45,265 nt of DNA from a virus: positions 1 to 45,265 of IMG/VR virus record IMGVR_UViG_3300031521_000118. The stretch is one strand, 5' to 3'. The notes beneath the pieces were generated by a model that was given only the letters and a program-made list of their open reading frames with translations, was not told the origin of the DNA and searched no databases. Position 1 is the stretch's first letter, and every line of letters begins with the position of its first letter. A program made the position numbers and the translations under genes. Shown piece after piece: positions 29,313 to 36,921 of the stretch.

Positions 29313-29633
29313 TTATAAAAGTTTATACAATTCTTGATTATCATATTTTAATGCTAATTCTTTCAAATCAGTATTGTCAAAAATTTTAATTTTTTCACTT
29401 CTTTGTAAATAATCCTTATTACTTATTTTATTATAAAAAACCGCTGTTTTTGATTTTTTATTTTTAATTTCATTGCACTCGATAATCATATCTATCACTA
29501 AGGTAGATTCATCACTTGAAAAATTTACATTTTCATCAGTAATGATACATTCTTCTTTTTTAAGTAATTCTATTATCATTTTTGATACTTCTTTTTTAGT
29601 CTCAATTGATAATACTACATTTTTAGTTTTCAT
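29313..29633 (-). CDS. Unknown 106-aa protein
   Basis: MKTKNVVLSIETKKEVSKMI, FSSDESTLVIDMIIECNEIK, TDLKELALKYDNQELYKLL. Alpha/beta; no tags. Packed between the radical SAM gene and the small gene at 29636. Function unknown. Confidence 0.76.
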   Translation of the reverse strand: MKTKNVVLSIETKKEVSKMIIELLKKEECIITDENVNFSSDESTLVIDMIIECNEIKNKKSKTAVFYNKISNKDYLQRSEKIKIFDNTDLKELALKYDNQELYKLL

Positions 29634-29635
29634 AA

Positions 29636-29797
29636 TTACCTTTTATTTAAAAAGTTCTCATAATTTTTATCCATGATATCAAACATCTTTAAAAATCCAA
29701 TATCTTCTAATGCGATTTTAATACCTTCTTTTTCAATAACTTCACCTTTGGTTAGTTTATCAAAATCTTCTTCGTTTAGTAATATATTTTTTGCCAT
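29636..29797 (-). CDS. Small acidic protein, 53 aa
   Basis: ATG 29795-29797, TAA 29636-29638. MAKNILLNEEDFDKLTKGEV, then EGIKIALEDIGFLKMFDIMD. Frequent in style among phage hypothetical proteins ('L-N-E-E-D-F-x-x-L-x-x-G' start). Function unknown. Confidence 0.68.
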   Translation of the reverse strand: MAKNILLNEEDFDKLTKGEVIEKEGIKIALEDIGFLKMFDIMDKNYENFLNKR

Positions 29798-29814
29798 ATT
29801 ATTAATTATTTAGT

Positions 29815-30207
29815 TTATTTACCATATACAAACCAAACTGGTTTTATTGATACGAACATACCCCAGTCTTGACTACCAACACCACATCGTTCTGTGGTTA
29901 ATTCCCAACCTACAGCTGTGCTACCATCCGTATCAGGCTCATGTGTACTTGGATTTTTGTTATTTTCAAACCAACCCCATGCAAAATCAATAGTCTGACG
30001 AATATTATATTTATATGGGAACAATGTACATTTATCTGAATAATCAGATAAAAATAATTCATTATTCTCTATTTTATAACCGACACAATAATAAAGGTCT
30101 TCTTTTGGATTATCCTTATTGAATTTTCCAACTCCAAGAAATGCCAAACGCATTGCCATTTCAAATGCTTCTTTTTTAGTGTCTTTAACTGTAACTTGTT
30201 TATTCAT
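29815..30207 (-). CDS. Unknown 130-aa protein
   Basis: MNKQVTVKDTKKEAFEMAMR, then LYYCVGYKIENNELFLSDYS, TIDFAWGWFENNKNP, VGWELTTERCGVGSQDWGMF. Trp-rich globular domain. First gene after a host-type promoter. Family not recognised. Confidence 0.78.
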   Translation of the reverse strand: MNKQVTVKDTKKEAFEMAMRLAFLGVGKFNKDNPKEDLYYCVGYKIENNELFLSDYSDKCTLFPYKYNIRQTIDFAWGWFENNKNPSTHEPDTDGSTAVGWELTTERCGVGSQDWGMFVSIKPVWFVYGK

Positions 30208-30228
30208 AATTTTATATTTATTATCTCA

Positions 30229-30259
30229 CAAAGATATGGATAATATCTCAAACATCAAA
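30229..30259 (-). promoter_or_regulatory. Host-type promoter
   Basis: Minus strand TTTG (30256-30259), 19 bases, TATCTTTG (30229-30236). Serves 29815-30207. Confidence 0.7.
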
Positions 30260-30287
30260 GCTAATTTATGTTATAAATTAATAAATA

Positions 30288-30530
30288 TTAATAACATATT
30301 TTTTGTTCATAATATTTTCCACATTTTTTACAAATGTAAATGCTTTGTTGAAAACCTTTTGAATTCCAATAAGGAAATACATCTATTGGATCCGTCAACT
30401 TAAAAAAAGTAGTTTCATCATATTCAGGTTCATCACAAAAACATTCATCTGGATTTTCAAGTCTATATTTTTCTTCTTCTATCTTTTTTTGTAGTTCTCT
30501 ATTTTTTTGCTTGGTTGTTCTACTTGACAT
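30288..30530 (-). CDS. Small zinc-binding-like protein, 80 aa
   Basis: Basic helix MSSRTTKQKNRELQKKIEEE, then DECFCDEPEYDE and YICKKCGKYYEQKICY. The C-x-C and C-x-x-C pairs could form a four-Cys zinc site. Ends KICY; no tag. Function unknown. Confidence 0.75.
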   Translation of the reverse strand: MSSRTTKQKNRELQKKIEEEKYRLENPDECFCDEPEYDETTFFKLTDPIDVFPYWNSKGFQQSIYICKKCGKYYEQKICY

Positions 30531-30532
30531 AT

Positions 30533-30835
30533 TTAAGATTTATCTTTTTCATATTTTTTACGGTTACTTAACAATTCATCATATAGCGCCATTCTCATTG
30601 CTGTTCTATATGAATCAGTTTGTTGAGTTTTTGATTTTTCGCAAATTATTTTATGTAAATCATAATTCTCATATATGCTCTCATCTAATTCAACTGCAGT
30701 AAAAAACATATCCCACGCTTGAGCGTCAAAATCATCTACATTCTCAATAACACAATCAACAAAATTCTTTCTAGATATAACATCTGTTATACAATTAGAT
30801 AATTTTATCATCTCGGTTTTATTTTCCCATTCCAT
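30533..30835 (-). CDS. Unknown helical 100-aa protein
   Basis: MEWENKTEMIKLSNCITDVI, FDAQAWDMFFTAVELDESIY, TDSYRTAMRMALYDELLSNR. All-helical. Overlaps the end of the interrupted gene at 30819-31049. Function unknown. Confidence 0.76.
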   Translation of the reverse strand: MEWENKTEMIKLSNCITDVISRKNFVDCVIENVDDFDAQAWDMFFTAVELDESIYENYDLHKIICEKSKTQQTDSYRTAMRMALYDELLSNRKKYEKDKS

Positions 30836-31049
30836 ATTCTTTTATTTTATTTAATTGTCTTTTTCTATATTCTTTTAAAGTGACAAATCTACTCTCTGAA
30901 AAAAAGCCAGTATCATAGAGTTCTTCGAGTACCACATTTCACCATGTTGTATATCTACTAAAAGTGTATACTTTACCAATAATCATTTTAGTTGAATCAA
31001 TATTCAGACTTCTATTATCAACAAATACAATTTTATCACCCTTTTTCAT
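30819..31049 (-). pseudogene. TAG B SH3-like gene with in-frame TGA
   Basis: From ATG 31047-31049 the frame reads MKKGDKIVFVDNRSLNIDST, then YTFSRYTTW, then TGA at 30939-30941. It continues NVVLEELYDTGFFSESRFVT and LKEYRKRQLNKIKEYGM to TAA at 30819. The next gene upstream (31036-31278) has the same order without a stop (GDKV, FVSLKEY, RKLKLKKLN). So this is a paralogue with a nonsense codon after Trp. Overlaps 31036-31278 as a coupled gene. Confidence 0.7.
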
Positions 31050-31278
31050 TTAGTTTTTTCAATTTAAGTTTTCGTTGCATAAAAATATATTCTTTTAAAC
31101 TTACAAACCTTTTTACTTTTGTAAAAATTCTATTTGGAACCTTTACAAGATATTCATTATCACCATATGATACAATTCTTTCAATTGTATATGTTTGATT
31201 CAAATTATATAAATTTGTTGCATTGTTATTATCTACACAAACTACTTTGTCGCCAACTTTAAATTCACAAGCTTCCAT
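31036..31278 (-). CDS. TAG B SH3/KOW-like protein
   Basis: 80 residues: MEACEFKVGDKVVCVDNNNA, TYTIERIVSYGDNEYLVKVP, VSLKEYIFMQRKLKLKKLNE. A clear barrel with a TAG B tail. Compared with TAG A barrels it lacks MKYIKKFE and KYNL. Function unknown. Confidence 0.83.
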   Translation of the reverse strand: MEACEFKVGDKVVCVDNNNATNLYNLNQTYTIERIVSYGDNEYLVKVPNRIFTKVKRFVSLKEYIFMQRKLKLKKLNEKG

Positions 31279-31564
31279 TTATTTTTTCTAACTTTGTTTT
31301 TCTATAAATCCTTATAATCAATTTTACACAATCATTAGCATTAACTCTTTTTGTTTCTATTGCTTCACAACCATTACGAATTAGCCTTTTAGTATCTTTC
31401 TTATAAAAAGATTCATCATATTTATTAATAATATACATATCAAGAGTCATATTAACTTTTTGAATAGAATAAAAATCTCCTATAGCAAATTCAACATGAG
31501 TACCATATGGCTTCATATAATAAATAAATTGTCTTCTATTCTTTATGTCTTCGATATTTTTCAT
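31265..31564 (-). CDS. TAG B protein, 99 aa
   Basis: MKNIEDIKNRRQFIYYMKPY, THVEFAIGDFYSIQKVNMTL, ending IIRIYRKTKLEKINGSL. Overlaps the next gene by 14 bases. Family unknown. Confidence 0.78.
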   Translation of the reverse strand: MKNIEDIKNRRQFIYYMKPYGTHVEFAIGDFYSIQKVNMTLDMYIINKYDESFYKKDTKRLIRNGCEAIETKRVNANDCVKLIIRIYRKTKLEKINGSL

Positions 31565-31580
31565 TCAACTTTTCTAACCT

Positions 31581-31850
31581 TCATTTTTTTATTCTTTTTT
31601 TATGCTTGTGTTTTTCTTCATAGATAACACCTATTTGTACTTTTTCACCAGAACCAGGAGGCATTAAAAATAACATAGTTTCATCCACAAGTTGTTGAAT
31701 ATTAGAGCATCTATTTTTAACCAAATCCATTGATTTAAATATACAAGCTTTATTCATATAGACAAAAACAACTTTCACACCTTTAATTATTTTATCCCGT
31801 GTGTAGTATTTAGATATAGTATATGATTTTTTATGATTTTTATTTTTCAT
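31581..31850 (-). CDS. Basic 89-aa protein
   Basis: I use ATG 31848-31850 (MKNKNHKKSYTISKYYTRDK), which overlaps the NadD stop; an ATG 33 bases further upstream lies inside nadD. VVFVYMNKACIFKSMDLVKN and LFLMPPGSGEKVQIGVIYEE follow; the end is Lys-rich, KHKHKKRIKK. Function unknown. Confidence 0.75.
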   Translation of the reverse strand: MKNKNHKKSYTISKYYTRDKIIKGVKVVFVYMNKACIFKSMDLVKNRCSNIQQLVDETMLFLMPPGSGEKVQIGVIYEEKHKHKKRIKK

Positions 31851-32421
31851 ATAAATGATTTTCTTTAATATATTTATACACATCTTTATTTAGCCATTCT
31901 TTATATTTTTCAATATCTTCTCTAATTTGAGTTGATGAGATATCATAATATGGTATCCTTGGATAAAATCTCATTTTAGGATATAGTTTAAATGCTTTCT
32001 GAATATCATAACCTTTTCTTGGATAGACATCTATTAAATAATTTTTTAGAATTTTTTTATAGTCTTTCCATTTATCAAAAATTAAAGCATTATCGGTTCC
32101 AATTACAGGTATGAATTGATTATAAGGATATAACTCAGATAATTTATTCAATGTATCTATTGTATATGATGGCGTTGGCATACTAAGTTCAATGTCACAT
32201 ATTTTAAACTTTTTATACTTTCGTATTGCAAGTTTTAACATTTCAACTCTCAAATTTTCATCTAATAAATCTTTTTTGTCTTTTAAAGGATTACAAGGTG
32301 AGACTACAAACCAAACTTCACGGTTAAAAGCATCTTCAATCGGAGAAATTATATGCTCTGCGAGTTTTATGTGACCCTCGTGAATAGGATTAAACGAACC
32401 AAAGAATAAGAAAACTTTCAT
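31840..32421 (-). CDS. nadD: Nicotinate-nucleotide adenylyltransferase NadD
   Basis: 193 residues. The HxGH-type nucleotidyltransferase motif GSFNPIHEGHIKL is at 8-20, and the second signature ISSTQIRE at 161-168. The length is close to bacterial NadD. It joins NaMN (or NMN) to ATP to make the NAD precursor dinucleotide, in the cytoplasm. In phages, NAD synthesis genes are seen where the host NAD pool is attacked, for example by defence NADases; that use is inference here. Good host-type promoter upstream. Confidence 0.9.
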   Translation of the reverse strand: MKVFLFFGSFNPIHEGHIKLAEHIISPIEDAFNREVWFVVSPCNPLKDKKDLLDENLRVEMLKLAIRKYKKFKICDIELSMPTPSYTIDTLNKLSELYPYNQFIPVIGTDNALIFDKWKDYKKILKNYLIDVYPRKGYDIQKAFKLYPKMRFYPRIPYYDISSTQIREDIEKYKEWLNKDVYKYIKENHLYEK

Positions 32422-32437
32422 ATAGATTATTTTTGTG

Positions 32438-32469
32438 CAAAGATAATAAAAAATATTGATAATATCAAA
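32438..32469 (-). promoter_or_regulatory. Host-type promoter for nadD
   Basis: Minus strand TTTG (32466-32469), 20 bases, TATCTTTG (32438-32445), about 17 bases before the ATG. The -33 element overlaps the end of the upstream gene. Confidence 0.72.
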
Positions 32470-32902
32470 TTATATGCTTAAGAGTTTTTAATTTTTCTCT
32501 TCTTTCATAGTTTTTCAAAAATTTAGACAATTTATCATAGTGTAAAGTTTGAATATTAGCACGATTTATTTTTTTTTCTAAATTCTTTTGAATCTTATTA
32601 ATCAATTTATTTGACTCCTGTTGATATGTATTTATAACAAGCGTTTCAATATCTTTTAAATGTTTCTCATCAAAGTTTCTAGTGAATATTGATACTCTAT
32701 CTAATTCATCGCCGCTTGACATAATACAAATATCATCTAAGCTTTCGTGATCATGATAACCATATTTGAAGTATTCTCTTTTAATAGTAATAACATCGCC
32801 ACAAGTTTCATAAACACTTACTCTATATGTTAACGGTGATGATTTTGCATAAAATCTATTTTCTGTAATGTCATAGTCTTTATTAATATATTCTACTTTC
32901 AT
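32465..32902 (-). CDS. TAG B protein, 145 aa
   Basis: Beta-rich first part (MKVEYINKDYDITENRFYAK, YRVSVYETCGDVITIKREYF), then a helix-rich part with IETLVINTYQQESNKLINKI, ending NYERREKLKTLKHII. Function unknown. Confidence 0.8.
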   Translation of the reverse strand: MKVEYINKDYDITENRFYAKSSPLTYRVSVYETCGDVITIKREYFKYGYHDHESLDDICIMSSGDELDRVSIFTRNFDEKHLKDIETLVINTYQQESNKLINKIQKNLEKKINRANIQTLHYDKLSKFLKNYERREKLKTLKHII

Positions 32903-32914
32903 ATTTAGATTTAT

Positions 32915-33529
32915 TTATGATTTTAAAATATTTGACAATTCTATAAATTCAGGATACCAATCTTTTGGATCACAATCACACACTGTATCATATATTTGAC
33001 GTTTAAGATTATTAGTTGATGTATAGTCAACAATTTTACCATGTTCTTTTATTTGTAAACCAAATTTTAATGCTCTTAAAGAATGATAAACATTTTTTTT
33101 TACATAATCAAAATTATCATCTTTAAAAGATAATATCACATTATGCCAAGATGACGAGGCAAAACTTATAATATTTCTTACCATATCTTTTTGATTATAC
33201 TTGTTCAATTTAAAATTGAATTTTTTTTGAACAACCATTTCATCGGGTAAAAATATTGCTTCCAATGCTGACATATAATAATTATTTATTGCATCTATAA
33301 ATCCACCCTTTGAATAACAAACACCTTGAATATCACAATCGTCTGATGTTATTGCGTTATCTCTAAAAGCTCCACTAGGCAATAAAGATTGTTTATACAC
33401 TATAATAAAATCGCTATCAGAATATTCATTAGAGGATAAATAAATCTGTGAGCCGTATGGATATATGTTCAATATTTGATTATGATCTAGGTGCAATTTT
33501 TCACAAATTTCTTCAGCTGTATATTTCAT
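32915..33529 (-). CDS. Nucleotidyltransferase-fold protein
   Basis: 204 residues. The N-terminal domain has YGSQIYLSSNEYSDSDFIIV at about 25-44: a GS motif and D-x-D (SDSDF), the active site of polymerase-beta-type nucleotidyltransferases. The second half is helical (about 115-200), as in kinase/NTase substrate-binding domains. It could transfer nucleotides to RNA, protein or antibiotics; target unknown. ATGA-coupled to the MazG-like gene downstream. Confidence 0.8.
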   Translation of the reverse strand: MKYTAEEICEKLHLDHNQILNIYPYGSQIYLSSNEYSDSDFIIVYKQSLLPSGAFRDNAITSDDCDIQGVCYSKGGFIDAINNYYMSALEAIFLPDEMVVQKKFNFKLNKYNQKDMVRNIISFASSSWHNVILSFKDDNFDYVKKNVYHSLRALKFGLQIKEHGKIVDYTSTNNLKRQIYDTVCDCDPKDWYPEFIELSNILKS

Positions 33530-33846
33530 TTTATATTTTTAGTATATAATGGAGCCTTTTCTCTCCATTTTTTATTTTTCACATCAACAGTATCATGAAT
33601 TTCATCTATGCTAAATCCTTGTTTTTCACAAATATCTAAACAGATAGAATATGCATTTTGAAGCCAATCTGCCATTTCTTCTTTCAAATGTGCTTCATCA
33701 TATGGCTTCTGTGTGATACCAACCATTTTAGCAACTTCTGCTGAAAATTCGCCAAATTCTTCGCTATACTTTATAAATCTTTCTGGTAAAGATTTACCAT
33801 CAATACTATTTAAGTTTTTTATTTCTTCTAATGTTTCTTTTTTCAT
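33526..33846 (-). CDS. MazG-like pyrophosphohydrolase, second copy
   Basis: 106 residues with EEFGEFSAEVAKMVG at about 29-43 and EEMADWLQNAYSIC at about 56-69 (E-x-x-E and E-x-x-D metal ligands). It differs clearly from the 22994-23290 copy, so the two are separate acquisitions or old paralogues. Presumed NTP pyrophosphohydrolase. Confidence 0.83.
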   Translation of the reverse strand: MKKETLEEIKNLNSIDGKSLPERFIKYSEEFGEFSAEVAKMVGITQKPYDEAHLKEEMADWLQNAYSICLDICEKQGFSIDEIHDTVDVKNKKWREKAPLYTKNIK

Positions 33847-34352
33847 ATTTTTTGTTTCTTTTCAAAATTTTTAAATTCTTCAACTTTATCAATCATATTT
33901 GTTTTTGTCAAAAAATCTATCATATCATCATCACTAATTTCAACTGGCAAAAAATGTAAAACAGTTTCTCCACCAGCAAGATTATGACATTTTCCTTTTA
34001 CAGTATGCCACTCAAGAATTCTGTGAATACCATTAATTGGCTCAATAATATCTTCTCTTTTTTCTAAAAGTTTAGCATATTTTCTACATCGTCTATATAG
34101 TTCTATACTTGGTAATCCTTGATTAGATATATTCCCAATTAATTTATCATTATCATATATTTCTGAATAAAATACCCTTGGATCACCTTGGTATGGTTTT
34201 CTCACGGTTTTAAATCCAACTTCCTCACACGCTTTTTCCATGTGATTAATATTAAAAACATCTAGTGCTAAAAAGCCAAGATATGCTCCATATTTTTCAA
34301 ATAATGTATCTTTAATATCATTATTGTACTTTATAAATTCTTCCTTATTCAT
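33843..34352 (-). CDS. Unknown 169-aa protein
   Basis: MNKEEFIKYNNDIKDTLFEK, then FNINHMEKACEEVGFKTVRK, IHRILEWHTVKGKCHNLAGG, ETVLHFLPVEISDDDMIDFL. Ordered alpha/beta protein; no motif I can name. Lies between the MazG-like and ATP-grasp genes with ATGA-type overlap. Confidence 0.78.
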   Translation of the reverse strand: MNKEEFIKYNNDIKDTLFEKYGAYLGFLALDVFNINHMEKACEEVGFKTVRKPYQGDPRVFYSEIYDNDKLIGNISNQGLPSIELYRRCRKYAKLLEKREDIIEPINGIHRILEWHTVKGKCHNLAGGETVLHFLPVEISDDDMIDFLTKTNMIDKVEEFKNFEKKQKI

Positions 34353-34355
34353 AAT

Positions 34356-35222
34356 TTAAATTTCAAATAAATCTTCGTGTTCTTTTATAGCCAACTCATT
34401 AGTAGCTTTTACTATTGCATCATAATCATTACCATACATAGAAGCACAATTGAATGAACCAATTTCTAATAATTTATATTCATCACCTACTTTACACACA
34501 TCAATTGTGAATGCTTTATCAGGTTGATAATATTGTACTACACTGTTTGCAAATTGTATTGCTTTTTCATCTTTACATATTTTATCATAGTGTGGATTTA
34601 ATGTACCAACATTTTCAGAATCAAAATATGTTGTACCGCTAATTACTTTACCATCAATAATAACAAATCTATATTCTTCTAATATGTTTTGAAGTCCTGA
34701 AATTAATACGATTGAATCCATATCTATACCACCGTAAGATTGTATTAGAACGTTAAATTCTTGTTCAAAGTTTTCATATGATAATAATTGCCCTGCAAAG
34801 GATTTAAATCCATCGGAAGGTCTTATAAAAATCTTATTATGTTGATGACGATATTGATCAAAATATGAAAATATTTTTTCTTTATTTCTAAGTACATCAT
34901 TCAAACCCATCATCATATAATCTTCGTTTAATAATAGATTACCATAATAACCATAATACTTATAACATTCATAATTTTCAATAGTCATAAATGTGCCTGG
35001 GTAAATAGGCAGATGTGACAATTGTACTCCATGTTGTAACGACCCATGAAACACAACAATATCTTTATCAGTGAATTTATTTGTGATATATTCTTTAAAA
35101 ATTTTACCACACATATCATCATAAAAATAAACATTTGAACCACTATTTTTTATAGCAGTTGCAAGTCTATCTTCATATTCATCAAATAAATATTTATCTA
35201 TTACCCAATTTACTTTTTTCAT
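34356..35222 (-). CDS. ATP-grasp-fold protein (DUF4343-like)
   Basis: 288 residues. ATP-grasp landmarks: KIFIRPSDGFKSFAGQL at about 130-146 (phosphate-binding loop), EEYRFVIIDGKVISGTTYF near 188-206, and FTIDVCKVGDEYKLLEIGSF near 241-260 with metal-binding E/N at the end (LEIGSFNCASMYG). Such proteins ligate amino acids or peptides using ATP. The phage substrate is unknown; a peptide or glutamate-type tail on a host molecule is possible. Confidence 0.82.
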   Translation of the reverse strand: MKKVNWVIDKYLFDEYEDRLATAIKNSGSNVYFYDDMCGKIFKEYITNKFTDKDIVVFHGSLQHGVQLSHLPIYPGTFMTIENYECYKYYGYYGNLLLNEDYMMMGLNDVLRNKEKIFSYFDQYRHQHNKIFIRPSDGFKSFAGQLLSYENFEQEFNVLIQSYGGIDMDSIVLISGLQNILEEYRFVIIDGKVISGTTYFDSENVGTLNPHYDKICKDEKAIQFANSVVQYYQPDKAFTIDVCKVGDEYKLLEIGSFNCASMYGNDYDAIVKATNELAIKEHEDLFEI

Positions 35223-35512
35223 AATTCGATATACTTTTTATTCAAGTTTTCCTCACTATATCCTCTTAATGGATAAATTTTATCATTAACATCAAATACA
35301 ACATATTCATTTAGTCGCATAAATTCATTTGATGTCATATCATTTTCTTTACATTGTGCGTATAGAACATTATTTTCATTTAAGCCAACTTTTAATATGC
35401 AATCACCTTTTTCATTATATGATTTTAATACATCATTTATATTATCAATAATTGACACATCACCTGTCCATTGAAATACAAGTACTTCATTTTTATTCCG
35501 ATATTTTTTCAT
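35219..35512 (-). CDS. MKKYRxK-EVLVFQWTGD phage protein
   Basis: I choose the ATG at 35510-35512 (MKKYRNKNEVLVFQWTGD); the ATG directly before it (35513-35515) is an equal choice. The 'MKKYR-K-...-Q-W/F-TGD' start is well known in hypothetical phage proteins. About 97 residues, ending LNKKYIEL. An ORF beginning further upstream would overlap the gene at 35493-35660 in another frame. Function unknown. Confidence 0.8.
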   Translation of the reverse strand: MKKYRNKNEVLVFQWTGDVSIIDNINDVLKSYNEKGDCILKVGLNENNVLYAQCKENDMTSNEFMRLNEYVVFDVNDKIYPLRGYSEENLNKKYIEL

Positions 35513-35660
35513 CATACCAACTTTTAAAATTATCATATTTATTTTCAGTGTGCCATCCACCAAGATTACACCATGAAAGCTTTTCACGACCAGCATTAAA
35601 TGCTTTTTCTAAATCTTCTTTTGAAAAAGTTTCTTCATTTTTTAAATTATCGTTTTCCAT
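35493..35660 (-). CDS. Small phage protein, 55 aa
   Basis: ATG 35658-35660, TAA 35493-35495. MENDNLKNEETFSKEDLEKA, FNAGREKLSWCNLGGWH, then FKSWYDEKISE. The 'AFNAG' and 'W-Y-D' pieces are usual in small phage structural or regulatory proteins. It is in the same frame as the gene at 35664-35924, separated by TAG-ATT only. Confidence 0.7.
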   Translation of the reverse strand: MENDNLKNEETFSKEDLEKAFNAGREKLSWCNLGGWHTENKYDNFKSWYDEKISE

Positions 35661-35663
35661 AAT

Positions 35664-35924
35664 CTATGCTTCTCTAGTATCCCAATTTAAAATCACAAAA
35701 TCGTCATTCAAGCTCAATATTGGAAAACAATTTTTCAATACTCCCGTTTCAGTTATTGTGTGAAAAATTACATCTTTAACATAATCTTTCTTACTAAAAT
35801 ATGATGCTTTATTTTGCCATGCATCAAAATAAATAACATCACTTTTATCTTTAACTTTAATTTTCAATTTATTTGAAGTTAAAAGTTTTCCAGTGTACAC
35901 TTTATTATTTAATTCTACTTTCAT
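35664..35924 (-). CDS. Unknown 86-aa protein ending in TAG
   Basis: MKVELNNKVYTGKLLTSNKL, FDAWQNKASYFSKKDYVKDV, LSLNDDFVILNWDTREA then TAG (35664-35666). Readthrough would fuse it in frame to MENDNLK and on through the 55-residue gene. Shares the 'YFDAW' piece with 35929-36228, so the two may be related. Function unknown. Confidence 0.77.
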   Translation of the reverse strand: MKVELNNKVYTGKLLTSNKLKIKVKDKSDVIYFDAWQNKASYFSKKDYVKDVIFHTITETGVLKNCFPILSLNDDFVILNWDTREA

Positions 35925-35928
35925 ATTT

Positions 35929-36228
35929 TTAATTTTTATTATTATAAAAAATATCTCCTACATTAACAACTTTATCAAGTTTAACACAAGAGAATTTACA
36001 AAATTTCCATGCATCAAAATATGGCATCACTTCTGGATTTACAAGAGTGTTTTCTTCAATTTCTTTAAAATCCAAAACTGAAAAAGAATTACCATTTTCA
36101 TCATAGAGAGTTTTATCATTCTCAGATATCCAATTATCATCAAAAACAATATAATCTTTAAGATCAATAGTACTTGTGATACCATCACAAATTTTCTTAA
36201 CCTTATTACCCTTACTATTATTTTTCAT
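35929..36228 (-). CDS. Unknown 99-aa protein
   Basis: MKNNSKGNKVKKICDGITST, IDLKDYIVFDDNWISENDKT, PYFDAWKFCKFSCVKLDKVV. Mixed fold; contains the same FDAW word as its neighbour. Function unknown. Confidence 0.76.
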   Translation of the reverse strand: MKNNSKGNKVKKICDGITSTIDLKDYIVFDDNWISENDKTLYDENGNSFSVLDFKEIEENTLVNPEVMPYFDAWKFCKFSCVKLDKVVNVGDIFYNNKN

Positions 36229-36230
36229 AC

Positions 36231-36428
36231 TTATGCATTATAGCAATATGTTATAACATCGTTATCCAATTCTACATTTACTCTATCAGGAATAAAATCA
36301 CATGTGACTATAAAATTTGTATCATCTTTTCTAACTATCCGATAGTTAATGTTATTTTCCTTCAGATATTCTACACCTTCTTCTTCTGTTTTTCCTAAAA
36401 CAGAACTTAATATTACTTCTTTACTCAT
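36231..36428 (-). CDS. I78/I1-like protease-inhibitor-fold protein, 65 aa
   Basis: LGKTEEEGVEYLKENNINYR at 11-30, then VRKDDTNFIVTCDFIPDRVN and VELDNDVITYCYNA. The 'GK-x-EEEA...TxDFxPDRxNVEVD' layout matches the small inhibitor I78 / potato-I1-type fold. It might block a protease, but the reactive loop is not conserved enough for certainty. Confidence 0.7.
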   Translation of the reverse strand: MSKEVILSSVLGKTEEEGVEYLKENNINYRIVRKDDTNFIVTCDFIPDRVNVELDNDVITYCYNA

Positions 36429-36447
36429 ACTTTTTTATTTTTAAAAT

Positions 36448-36921
36448 TTATTTTATTTCAATTATTCTCACCCATGGATTATCCATATTCATATCTACAA
36501 ACTCTTTGTAATTTTTGCCGATAGTATATTTTTTAATTGCATCAGCTAATTGGTATACTGGGTCACCATCACCCGTATAAGTTATTTTTACAACTTTACC
36601 ACAAGTTTCATTATCAAATTCCAGAATCTCAATTTCTTGATTAATTGAACTTACCAAATCTATTTCTTCACCAGCGACAATTAATTCTATAATGTTCATT
36701 ACTTTTGTTTTTGCTGGTTCTTCTCTATCAAGTCCACGATAGCCACCATCTTCTAATTCTTCTTTAATTTTCTCAATAGTCCAATCAATTGGTACATTGA
36801 CTGTAACATCAACTGTTGCATTATATGTCACACTAACCATTTTAGTTGGATTCACCTGATGTTTAAATCTCTCAATTATCTCAAGTGCATTCTCAAATTC
36901 TTCTTTTGTTATCTCTTTCAT
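36448..36921 (-). CDS. Unknown 157-aa acidic protein
   Basis: MKEITKEEFENALEIIERFK, YNATVDVTVNVPIDWTIEKI, ELEDGGYRGLDREEPAKTKV, ending NPWVRIIEIK. Alpha/beta, acidic. Function unknown. Confidence 0.76.
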   Translation of the reverse strand: MKEITKEEFENALEIIERFKHQVNPTKMVSVTYNATVDVTVNVPIDWTIEKIKEELEDGGYRGLDREEPAKTKVMNIIELIVAGEEIDLVSSINQEIEILEFDNETCGKVVKITYTGDGDPVYQLADAIKKYTIGKNYKEFVDMNMDNPWVRIIEIK

